Part shown: piece by piece, positions 1 through 5,550 of the stretch | Layout: each line of letters opens with the position of its first letter | Position numbering within the stretch: position 1 is the stretch's first letter | Assembly: GCA_030428345.1 (NCBI GenBank) | Contig: JAUIBM010000200.1 | Location: 1-6,111, forward strand | Length of the DNA stretch: 6,111 bases | From: Alphaproteobacteria bacterium | GTDB lineage: Bacteria > Pseudomonadota > Alphaproteobacteria > Rhizobiales > Rhizobiaceae | Direction: 5' to 3' | Program-made: the position numbers and the translations under genes | Notes under the pieces: generated by a model | Seen by the model: only the letters and a program-made list of their open reading frames with translations | Database searches by the model: none | Told to the model about the DNA's origin: nothing

Positions 1-299
1 CGAGCTCGCGGTCGCCGTCCGAGCTCAGCAGCCACTTGTCGTCCCGCTTGGCGATGGTCGCCGACTTGTCGCCGGCCTTGACCTTCACCTGCGAGATGGC
101 CGCGAAGCCGAAGTCGAACAGCTTCTTGTTGCGCAGGATGTCAATGTCTTTGTCGAGGCTCTCGGCCGAGGTCGACGAGATCTCGTAAACGCCCGGCTGG
201 TCGCTGCTCTTGGCGTAGTAGGCTTCGCCGAGCTTGCCGATGGTGAGCGAGTGGGCGCCCTTCTCGTCGACGACTTCCGCTGTGGCGTAGGGCTTGGCA
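1..299 (-). CDS. DUF4340 domain protein, internal fragment (both ends missing)
   Basis: Read on the minus strand from 299 down to 1 there is an uninterrupted frame of about 99 codons that leaves the window at base 1. The translation begins AKPYATAEVVDEKG and contains SLTIGKLGEAYYAKSS, GVYEISSTSAESLDKD, LRNKKLFDFGF and KRDDKWLLSS. These match the repeated pattern of DUF4340 proteins: beta strands with 'iGk..yYAk...vYei', then 'LrdkkLfdf', then a 'W.l' strand. DUF4340 proteins are often encoded beside GldG-type ABC transporter components, and their function is poorly defined. The fragment lacks its N-terminus: upstream of 299 the frame runs antisense into the PBP1C tail, has no similar sequence there and meets a stop near 373. 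Its C-terminus lies outside the window. The family call is by pattern recognition. The boundary near 297-300 is inferred from where the DUF4340-like sequence stops. Confidence 0.65.
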
Positions 300-665
300 A
301 AGGCGCCGGCGGGCGCGGTTCGGATCGCGGCCGAAGACCTTCCCGCGCCGCTCAAGCGGTTCGGCGACGATCAGAACCGCCTGCCCATGCTCGCGGCGAA
401 AAGCGACAAGGCGCTCAATATCGCCTTTCCGCTCGCGGGCTCCCAACTGGAACTCGCCAGCATGGGCGATGGCGCCGTGGCGCCCGTCATCGTCAAGCTG
501 CAAGGCGGCACGCCGCCATTCCGCCTGCTCGCCGATGGACGCCCGTTCGGGAACCCCTCCAGGGTGCGCCAGCTGCAATGGCGTCCCGAAGGGCCGGGAT
601 TTGCCCGATTGACCGTACTGGACGCGAAGGGCAGGGCGCAGAGCGTCGAGATTGCGCTGCGGTAG
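297..665 (+). CDS. pbpC: Penicillin-binding protein 1C, C-terminal tail only (5' truncated)
   Basis: About 122 codons ending at TAG 663-665. The sequence runs APAGAVRIAAEDLPAPLKRF, then LNIAFPLAGSQLEL, a 'PVIVKLQGGTPPFRLLADG' stretch, QWRPEGPGFARLTVLDAKG and a closing SVEIALR. This is the proline-rich linker plus the BiPBP_C beta domain (PF06832) found at the end of PBP1C, a bifunctional periplasmic peptidoglycan glycosyltransferase/transpeptidase. The catalytic domains, normally more than 600 residues upstream, are absent. An in-frame TAG at 288-290 closes the frame, and the DNA before it encodes a DUF4340 fragment on the other strand. A TTG at 294 has no Shine-Dalgarno sequence and is not believable as a start. 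The stop lies 14 bases from the stop of the convergent exporter gene. As it stands the piece cannot make an active enzyme. The parent gene is either broken here or joined wrongly. Confidence 0.75.
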   Translation, partial: AKAPAGAVRIAAEDLPAPLKRFGDDQNRLPMLAAKSDKALNIAFPLAGSQLELASMGDGAVAPVIVKLQGGTPPFRLLADGRPFGNPSRVRQLQWRPEGPGFARLTVLDAKGRAQSVEIALR

Positions 666-679
666 AGCGCCTTCTCGGC

Positions 680-1936
680 TCAACGGGTGCGGGACGGCTG
701 GTGCATGCCCTTGAACAGGCGGCCCTTTTCGGTGATCAGGATCAGCACGAGCGTCGCGAAGCCGGAGATCGCCAGACCGGCCGCCATCGGCGTGGTCGTG
801 CCGTCGAAATGGCTGGAGATGACGTAGCCGGTGCTTGCGCCGACCGCGACAGTCAACGCGCCGACGAATGAGGACGCGACGCCGGCGAACCGGCCTTGCG
901 GCTCCATCGCCATGGCGTTGAAATTGCCGAAGACGATCCCGACCAGCAGCATGTTCGCGGCCTGAATGGGCGCGAAGACCCAGAAGGTCAGCAGCCCGGC
1001 GAGCGACAATGCCAGCATGACGGACGAGAACAATGTGAAGCAGACCACGGCGGCGTGCGATAGCAACCGCATTCCCAGACGCTCCACCATTGCGGAATTG
1101 ATGAAGGAGGAAACGGAAAGCGCCATCGCCAGCCCGGCAAAGACGAGCGGAAACCACACCCCAAGCCCGAAGACGTCGACCATGACCTGCTGGGACTGGC
1201 CGATGAACACGATAAGCGCGCCGAAGAACGCGCCGGCCGACAAGGTATAGCCGACGGTCTGCCGCGAGCGCATGATCGATCCGAGCGCCGCGCCGATGCG
1301 CGCGAAGCTGATGGCGTTGCGGTTTTCCGGGGGCAGTGTCTCGGGGAAGGCGTACCAGGTGATCACGAGAATGACCGCGCCGAAAATCGCCACCGCCCCC
1401 AGCACCCAGCGCCAGTTGGAGATTTCCAGAATGCCCTGTCCCAAGGCCGGCGCGATGATCGGCACCGCCATGAACACGGTCATGGTCAGCGACATCACCT
1501 TGGCCATGCGGCGTCCTTCGTAGCAGTCGCGCACCGCTGCCGTGGCGATGACGCGCGGCGCGCCCGAGCCGATGCCCTGCACCAGGCGGGCAATCAGCAG
1601 ATGATTGAAGTCGCTGGACAGCGCCGTCGCCGCGGAGGCTGCGACATAGATCGCTAGGCCCGCCAGCAGCACCGGCCGCCGGCCAAGCCAGTCCGACAGG
1701 AAGCCGACAAAGGCCTGGCTGATGGCGAAGCCAATCAGATAGGCCGTGATGACCGCCTGGACGCGCGTCACGCTGATATTGCCCAATGAGAGGGCGATGT
1801 CCGGAAAGGCGGGGAGCATGATGTCGGTCGCCAGGGCGTTGAGCGACATGAGGCAGGCAAGCACGGCCACAAAGCCGGTGAGGGAAAGCGGTGCGTGTCG
1901 AGCCAGTTCGGGGTCGCGCATTGGGGTGGCGTCCAT
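680..1936 (-). CDS. Bcr/CflA-family MFS multidrug efflux transporter
   Basis: 418 residues, the usual length for this family (about 400), with roughly twelve hydrophobic segments predicted for the inner membrane. Family members are proton-driven drug exporters. Visible motifs are NALATDIMLPAFPDI around residues 33-47 (the TM1 Asp typical of Bcr/CflA), the loop motif A GFLSDWLGRRP at 78-88, motif B ARLVQGIGSGAPRV at 116-129 with the TM4 Arg, and a motif-C-like AVPIIAPALGQG at 157-168. A cytoplasmic tail follows the last segment. The ATG at 1936 has no strong Shine-Dalgarno sequence, and a second in-frame ATG (Met6, 1921) is no better supported. The gene is divergent from the heme-linked cyclase and convergent with the PBP1C tail. 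A TATAAC box and a short palindrome lie just upstream, suggesting local repression, but no regulator gene is present in the window. The substrate cannot be told from the sequence. Confidence 0.9.
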   Translation of the reverse strand: MDATPMRDPELARHAPLSLTGFVAVLACLMSLNALATDIMLPAFPDIALSLGNISVTRVQAVITAYLIGFAISQAFVGFLSDWLGRRPVLLAGLAIYVAASAATALSSDFNHLLIARLVQGIGSGAPRVIATAAVRDCYEGRRMAKVMSLTMTVFMAVPIIAPALGQGILEISNWRWVLGAVAIFGAVILVITWYAFPETLPPENRNAISFARIGAALGSIMRSRQTVGYTLSAGAFFGALIVFIGQSQQVMVDVFGLGVWFPLVFAGLAMALSVSSFINSAMVERLGMRLLSHAAVVCFTLFSSVMLALSLAGLLTFWVFAPIQAANMLLVGIVFGNFNAMAMEPQGRFAGVASSFVGALTVAVGASTGYVISSHFDGTTTPMAAGLAISGFATLVLILITEKGRLFKGMHQPSRTR

Positions 1937-1973
1937 GGCTCAACTGTCTTTCGAGGAACGGTGCATCAGCATG

Positions 1974-1979
1974 TTATAG
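1974..1979 (-). promoter_or_regulatory. Candidate -10 box for the MFS exporter
   Basis: On the minus strand these bases read TATAAC, a five-of-six match to the sigma-70 -10 consensus. The box would start transcription near 1967, about 30 bases before the exporter ATG. The -35 region is poor: GAACAA lies 17 bases upstream and matches weakly. The palindrome at 1982-1994 fills the spacer. The assignment is a prediction from spacing and sequence only. Confidence 0.35.
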
Positions 1980-1981
1980 GC

Positions 1982-1994
1982 GTGGTAAGACCAC
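1982..1994. promoter_or_regulatory. Operator-like palindrome in the exporter promoter
   Basis: GTGGT and ACCAC are perfect 5-base inverted arms around the triplet AAG. The element lies directly upstream of the minus-strand TATAAC box, between it and the expected -35 region. This is where TetR- or MarR-type repressors of drug exporters often bind. The arms are short, so chance occurrence is possible. No cognate regulator is encoded nearby. Confidence 0.3.
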
Positions 1995-2109
1995 ATTGTT
2001 CCCCAATTTTTGCATGGCTGCAATGCGCCCAGTCCCGGCGGGGGCCAAGCGCTCGGTATGAACCGGGGCTTGCATGAGCTATCGTTGCGGCATTTGCAGC
2101 GGAACTTGC

Positions 2110-2114
2110 GAGGA
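2110..2114 (+). promoter_or_regulatory. Shine-Dalgarno site that decides the heme-cyclase start
   Basis: GAGGA lies four bases before the ATG at 2119 and supports translation from there. The in-frame ATG at 2074 has no comparable purine run. The 15 extra residues it would add (three Cys among the first twelve) do not resemble the start of a membrane cyclase. Confidence 0.5.
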
Positions 2115-2118
2115 CGCC

Positions 2119-3768
2119 ATGAACCCGCCGATATCCCAAGCGCCTCCCGGGGCCGGGACACCTGTCGCGCCCTTGCGCCGGGGCGGCGAAGGCGATCGTC
2201 TCAGCGCCCTCTTCCTGGAGCGCCCGGCAATCCTGGCGGTTGTCGTTGTCCTGGCTCTGGCGTGCCTGCCGCTGGCGGTCTGGCTGGACCTGCGCAACCT
2301 GTCCAATGAATCCCTTTCGCGGCAGGCGAGCGACCTCAACACGATGATCTCGGAAATCCGCTCCTATTATTCGACCAATGTGGTGGCGCGGGTAACCGCC
2401 GCGAAAGGTCAGGCCCGCCCGGTCCACAATTACAACGACGTGGAGGGTGGGATCCCGATCCCGGCGACGCTTTCGATCGAACTGGGCTCGGTGATCGGCG
2501 GGCGGGGAACGGCCATCGGCTATCGCTTCGTCTCGGATTATGTGTTCGCCGGGCGCGCCTCGCACAATATGGACGCGTTCGAGGCGAACGCACTGGCCCT
2601 CTTGCGCGCGACGCGGGCTCCGGGCGATTCCGTGACGGCGATCTCGGGCGGGGTCTTCAGCCGGCAGATCCGCATGGCGGTTCCGGTCATCATGGGGCAG
2701 GCCTGCGTCTCCTGCCACAACACCGACCCGGAAAGCCCGAAGACGGACTGGAAGATCGGCGATGTGCGCGGCATCCAGGCGATCACGCTGGAGCAACCGA
2801 TCGCCGCCAACGCGCTGTCGTTCAGATACCTGCTGATCTATCTGTTCTGCGCGGGCGCCGCGGGCCTCGCCTTCATCGCCCTGCAGCGCAGGCAGGCGCG
2901 GCGGTTCTCGCTTCTCAATGTCGAGTTGGAGGAGGCGAACGGTTTTCTGGCGTCGGTGTCGATGAAGATATCGAAATATCTCTCGCCGCAGGTCTATCGT
3001 TCGATCTTCAGCGGCGAGCGCGATGCGGTGATCGCCACCGAGCGCAAGAAGCTCACCATCTTCTTTTCGGACATCAAGGATTTCACCGTCACCACGGAGC
3101 GGCTGCAGCCCGAGGAGCTTACCGGACTGCTGAATGAATATTTCACCGAAATGAGCGCGATCGCCCATGGCTATGGCGCGACAGTGGACAAGTTCATCGG
3201 CGACGCGATCCTTGCCTTCTTCGGCGATCCGGAGACGAAGGGGGCTCGGGAGGATGCGCTCGCCTGCGTGGAAATGGCGATCGCCATGCAGCGCCGCCTT
3301 GCCGAACTCAACGAGATCTGGCGCTCGAAAGGCATCGAAAAGCCTTTCAGGGCGCGCATGGGCATCAATACGGGCTATTGCAATGTCGGCAATTTCGGCA
3401 GCGCCGACCGCATGGATTACACGATCATCGGCGCGGAGGCGAACCTTGCGGCGCGCCTTGAATCCATCGCGGAGCCCGGCGGCATCGTGATGAGCTACGA
3501 GACCTATGCGCTGGTCCAGGACCATGTCGAGGCGCGGGCGCTGGAGCCGATCACGTTGAAGGGTATCAGCCGGCAGGTTGTTCCCTATGGGGTCAACAAC
3601 ATCTTCGACGCCGAGGTCGAGACGAAGACGCCAATGATCGCCGCCAAGACCGAGCGGCTGGATCTGAAGCTCGATCTCAGCGACGTGCAGGACGCGGAAA
3701 GCGCTGAGATCGAGGCGGCGTTGAAATCAGCCTTGCAAGCGGTTCGTCGCCGGCGCGGTCCGGCATAG
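2119..3768 (+). CDS. Class III adenylate cyclase with periplasmic Tll0287-like (DUF3365) c-type heme sensor
   Basis: Predicted membrane enzyme making cAMP from ATP. Residue numbers count from an upstream ATG at 2074 (564 aa). The chosen ATG at 2119 is residue 16 and gives 549 aa; it is preferred because GAGGA lies 4 bases before it, whereas 2074 has no clear ribosome site. Order of parts: TM1 about 53-70; a periplasmic Tll0287-like/DUF3365 domain about 75-245, including IPIPATLSIEL and the heme c motif CVSCH at 211-215 followed by GDVRGIQAI; TM2 about 250-270; a coiled linker containing SKYLSPQVYRSIFSGE; and the cyclase domain about 325-510. All canonical catalytic residues are present: metal Asp333 (FSDIKDFT) and Asp377 (DKFIGDA), adenine-recognising Lys373 and Thr450, and transition-state Asn457 and Arg461. 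The heme would be attached in the periplasm by a cytochrome c maturation system encoded elsewhere. The signal sensed (redox state, a gas or a ligand) is inferred, not shown. A short charged tail follows the cyclase domain. It is divergent from the exporter and convergent with a second cyclase. Confidence 0.92.
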   Translation: MNPPISQAPPGAGTPVAPLRRGGEGDRLSALFLERPAILAVVVVLALACLPLAVWLDLRNLSNESLSRQASDLNTMISEIRSYYSTNVVARVTAAKGQARPVHNYNDVEGGIPIPATLSIELGSVIGGRGTAIGYRFVSDYVFAGRASHNMDAFEANALALLRATRAPGDSVTAISGGVFSRQIRMAVPVIMGQACVSCHNTDPESPKTDWKIGDVRGIQAITLEQPIAANALSFRYLLIYLFCAGAAGLAFIALQRRQARRFSLLNVELEEANGFLASVSMKISKYLSPQVYRSIFSGERDAVIATERKKLTIFFSDIKDFTVTTERLQPEELTGLLNEYFTEMSAIAHGYGATVDKFIGDAILAFFGDPETKGAREDALACVEMAIAMQRRLAELNEIWRSKGIEKPFRARMGINTGYCNVGNFGSADRMDYTIIGAEANLAARLESIAEPGGIVMSYETYALVQDHVEARALEPITLKGISRQVVPYGVNNIFDAEVETKTPMIAAKTERLDLKLDLSDVQDAESAEIEAALKSALQAVRRRRGPA

Positions 3769-3834
3769 GCAGCGCCGCACTGTCCGGAATGTCTTCTACG
3801 GCTTCGATCCTTCGCGGCGGCCCGCGCAAGCGCC

Positions 3835-5259
3835 TCAGGCAGTCCAGACATTGACGGGTTCCTCGCGGCCGCGCAGAACCACGCCCTTGCGTAAGGAGAG
3901 ACGGCTCTCGAACGCCTGCCGTTCGGCCGCCGAGGCAATCGCGTCCAGCACCGCGGCGCTCGCGGCGATGCGACAGCCCAGCATCCGGGTGGCATTCTCG
4001 AGGCGCGCGGCGGCATTGACCGTGTCGCCCAGCGTCGCGAACTCCATCCGGCGATGGGTGCCGATGTCGCCGAGAATCACCGGGCCGAAATGGATTCCCA
4101 CCGAAAGCGCGATCGGGCCGGCTCCCGCCTGAGCGCGCGCGGCGTTGAGGCGATCCATGCCCTCCTGCATCGCGAGTGCGGCCCTGATCGCGTTTGCCGC
4201 GTCTTCGAGCGACGGCGCAGGGGTGCCGAACGTCGCCATCACCCCGTCTCCCAGATATTTGTCGAGCGTGCCGTGATTGGCGAACACCGCTTCTTCCAGG
4301 ATCGCGTGGAAATCGCGCAGCAGCGTGATCACGGCCTCTGGCGGTTCGGCCTCGGCTATTCGCGTGAAACCGACGATATCGGCGAACATCACGGCCACGG
4401 ATTGCGAGCGGACTGGTCCCATCGGCTCGGCGCGGCTGGCCAGTTCCTCGACCATGCTTGGCGGGAAATAGCGCGACAGATTGGCCCGCTCGGACGCCAG
4501 ATCGGCCTGGCGCGCCAGCAGGCGGCTTGCGCGCATGGAGCCGACGCCCAGGGTGGCGGCGACGATGAGGAACACCACCATTTCCTGGAGCCGACTGCCC
4601 GGATCGATGCTGTTGGGATCGAGCATTGCTGCGACGCGGGGATATTGGTCGAGCGCGGCGGCGACCGCCTCGCTCATCTGCGGCACCCGTCGGCCGAACC
4701 ATACGACCGCCAGCGCCCCTCCGCCCCAAACGATCGCCGCCCAGACGCCGACGCTCAGGACCGTCCTCCAGCTATAGGCGAGCGTCGCCGCGCCGAGGAA
4801 GACGAAGAAATAGATGAAGCCGTTGAAGCGGAACTGGATCGCTGTCGGCCAGGGCTCATCGAGGAAGGGGTTGGGGACAAGCAAGGTGAACGCAAGAAGC
4901 AAGAGGTCCGCCATCAGCAAGACCAGTTCCACGCGCGAGACGCCGACGCGGCCGACCCGTTGCTGGGCGACGCCGATCAGGAAGAAGACGAGCAGCAGGG
5001 CCTCGTAATAGAGGACCTCCAGGCGGGGATTGACATAGACAAGCAGCAGCGCCGTGGCGGCAAGCGCGACCGAGCGGGCGCGAAAGGCGATTTTCTGGCC
5101 CTCGCGTTTTTCCTGTTCCAGGGCCTTGGCCAGGAACGGATTTCGCCGGGCGTGCTCCTCGTCCGCCTGTCGGGTCGAGGACAACGCGCGGAAGCGGAAC
5201 CAGTCCGGCAGCAGGCGCCTGGCGCCGCCTTCCTTGTTGGCGTGGCTGTTTTCGGCCAA
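3835..5259 (-). CDS. Class III adenylate/guanylate cyclase with six-helix membrane domain
   Basis: Predicted inner-membrane nucleotide cyclase. Numbers count from a TTG at 5316 (493 aa). The chosen TTG at 5259 is residue 20 and gives 474 aa; it is preferred because GGGAGGTG sits 7 bases upstream, while 5316 has no ribosome site and the region has no in-frame ATG. A charged N-terminal stretch (about 45-80) precedes six hydrophobic segments near 81-95, 101-117, 129-147, 166-181, 185-206 and 245-260, then a linker with LSRYFPPSMVEELAS and the catalytic domain about 303-490. Metal-binding Asp313 (FADIVGFT) and Asp357 (DKYLGDG), Lys353, Asn434 and Arg438 are all present, so it should be active as a homodimer. 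The second purine-selecting position, seven residues before the Asn, is Ala427 (MEFATLGDTVN) rather than the usual Thr or Asp, so strict ATP specificity is less certain than for its neighbour. The stop is 66 bases from that of the convergent heme-linked cyclase. The upstream region contains a CRP-like site. Confidence 0.9.
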   Translation of the reverse strand: MAENSHANKEGGARRLLPDWFRFRALSSTRQADEEHARRNPFLAKALEQEKREGQKIAFRARSVALAATALLLVYVNPRLEVLYYEALLLVFFLIGVAQQRVGRVGVSRVELVLLMADLLLLAFTLLVPNPFLDEPWPTAIQFRFNGFIYFFVFLGAATLAYSWRTVLSVGVWAAIVWGGGALAVVWFGRRVPQMSEAVAAALDQYPRVAAMLDPNSIDPGSRLQEMVVFLIVAATLGVGSMRASRLLARQADLASERANLSRYFPPSMVEELASRAEPMGPVRSQSVAVMFADIVGFTRIAEAEPPEAVITLLRDFHAILEEAVFANHGTLDKYLGDGVMATFGTPAPSLEDAANAIRAALAMQEGMDRLNAARAQAGAGPIALSVGIHFGPVILGDIGTHRRMEFATLGDTVNAAARLENATRMLGCRIAASAAVLDAIASAAERQAFESRLSLRKGVVLRGREEPVNVWTA

Positions 5260-5265
5260 TTCTGC

Positions 5266-5273
5266 ACCTCCCG
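5266..5273 (-). promoter_or_regulatory. Strong Shine-Dalgarno for a TTG start of the membrane cyclase
   Basis: On the minus strand these bases read GGGAGGTG, followed 7 bases later by TTG at 5259-5257 in the cyclase frame. This is the best ribosome site in front of the gene and argues for a TTG start. Confidence 0.55.
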
Positions 5274-5342
5274 CCGCAAATGGTGCGATTTGAGCGGGTT
5301 TCGCGGGCCGGGACAAGCCATGCGCAGCGCCGGCGCTTCGCC

Positions 5343-5358
5343 TGTGACGTTATGCACA
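5343..5358. promoter_or_regulatory. CRP/Clr-type (cAMP receptor protein) binding site candidate
   Basis: The plus strand reads TGTGACGTTATGCACA, followed by TTT. Compared with the classical CRP core TGTGA-N6-TCACA, nine of ten core bases match, and the flanking AAA on the minus strand also fits. The site lies 84 bases upstream of the membrane cyclase start and overlaps its candidate -10 box, a position where binding would be expected to repress. Relative to hemA it is about 190 bases upstream. No CRP-family gene is in the window. Alphaproteobacterial homologues can prefer somewhat different half-sites, so the protein that binds here is an inference. Confidence 0.5.
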
Positions 5359-5378
5359 TTTGATTGCAGCGCTGTCGG
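5349..5378 (-). promoter_or_regulatory. Candidate promoter of the membrane cyclase
   Basis: Minus-strand CCGACA (5378-5373) and CATAAC (5354-5349) each match the sigma-70 hexamers at four of six positions and are separated by 18 bases. The predicted start is near 5342, giving a leader of about 80 bases. The -10 box lies inside the CRP-like site. A perfect palindrome AGCGCCGGCGCT (5326-5337) falls early in this leader. Confidence 0.3.
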
Positions 5379-5414
5379 CGATAAAAACAATGCACGGTCC
5401 GATCCGCACATCCG

Positions 5415-5433
5415 CGATCCCGAGGCGGGATCG
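5415..5433. repeat. Perfect 8-base inverted repeat upstream of the hemA promoter
   Basis: CGATCCCG and CGGGATCG are exact reverse complements around AGG. The element lies just upstream of the candidate hemA -35 box. It could be a protein site or a small hairpin. No T-run follows it, so it does not look like an intrinsic terminator. Confidence 0.4.
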
Positions 5434-5441
5434 TCCCGGGT

Positions 5442-5471
5442 TTGCACCGGGCGGCCAGAGCAGGCAAGATA
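5442..5471 (+). promoter_or_regulatory. Candidate hemA promoter
   Basis: TTGCAC (5442-5447) and AAGATA (5466-5471) are spaced by 18 bases and resemble a sigma-70-type promoter. The predicted start falls near 5478, inside the large palindrome, whose left arm overlaps the -10 box. A repressor bound there would block the promoter. The assignment rests on sequence and spacing only. Confidence 0.35.
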
Positions 5472-5493
5472 TGTTCGGTAGTCCGAACATATC
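5468..5493. promoter_or_regulatory. Perfect 26-base operator-like palindrome before hemA
   Basis: The 11-base arms GATATGTTCGG (5468-5478) and CCGAACATATC (5483-5493) are exact reverse complements around the spacer TAGT. Length, perfect symmetry and AT-rich outer ends in a GC-rich region are typical of a dimeric helix-turn-helix repressor site. It overlaps the candidate hemA -10 and start, about 58 bases before the first possible start codon. The inner GTTC/GAAC halves are not enough to name a regulator, and the site does not match the FNR consensus TTGAT-N4-ATCAA. In RNA it could also fold as a hairpin. Confidence 0.6.
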
Positions 5494-5512
5494 GCTCGCC
5501 TGAGGAGGGGGC

Positions 5513-5533
5513 AGGACCGGCCGGGCCGGTTCT
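5513..5533 (+). other. GC-rich leader hairpin ahead of hemA
   Basis: A 9-pair stem (eight Watson-Crick pairs and one G-U) can form, with ACCGGC (5516-5521) pairing with GCCGGT (5525-5530) around CGG and extending outward to 5513/5533. It ends seven bases before the AGGA ribosome site at 5540-5543. A purine run GAGGAGGGGG just upstream (5502-5511) looks like a Shine-Dalgarno sequence with no start codon at a usable distance. The hairpin could affect hemA translation or message stability. No U-run follows, so it is not a standard terminator. Confidence 0.35.
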
Positions 5534-5550
5534 CAGAGCAGGAACCCGCG

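Noticed and set aside
141..1943. A 600-codon minus-strand open frame spanning the PBP1C tail and the exporter
   Set aside because: It runs out of frame through the exporter and antisense to the PBP1C tail, and its translation is rich in Arg, Gly and His with no domain pattern. Long false frames are expected at this GC content.
2010..2023. Small inverted repeat TTGCA-TGGC-TGCAA upstream of the heme-linked cyclase
   Set aside because: Five-base arms with no promoter in a clear relation to them; too short to call without conservation data.
1966..3525. A 519-codon minus-strand open frame opposite the heme-linked cyclase
   Set aside because: It is antisense to a gene with clear domains. Its composition (excess Arg, Asp, His, Ala) is that of a codon-bias shadow, and no family pattern is visible.
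3813..3826. Hairpin CGCGG-CGGC-CCGCG in the gap between the two cyclases as a terminator
   Set aside because: The stem is only five pairs and no T-run follows on either strand, so it is not a convincing intrinsic terminator.
3677..4729. A 350-codon minus-strand open frame overlapping both cyclase 3' ends
   Set aside because: It is a shifted frame of the membrane cyclase gene and shows no family pattern of its own.
5326..5337. Palindrome AGCGCCGGCGCT as a separate regulatory site
   Set aside because: It is perfect but made almost entirely of G and C, and such 12-base palindromes arise easily at this composition. It is mentioned only as part of the cyclase leader.
4054..5481. A 475-codon plus-strand open frame opposite the membrane cyclase
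   Set aside because: It is antisense to a complete cyclase with intact catalytic motifs. It is repetitive in Arg, Asp, Glu and Gln and runs through the control region without a ribosome site.
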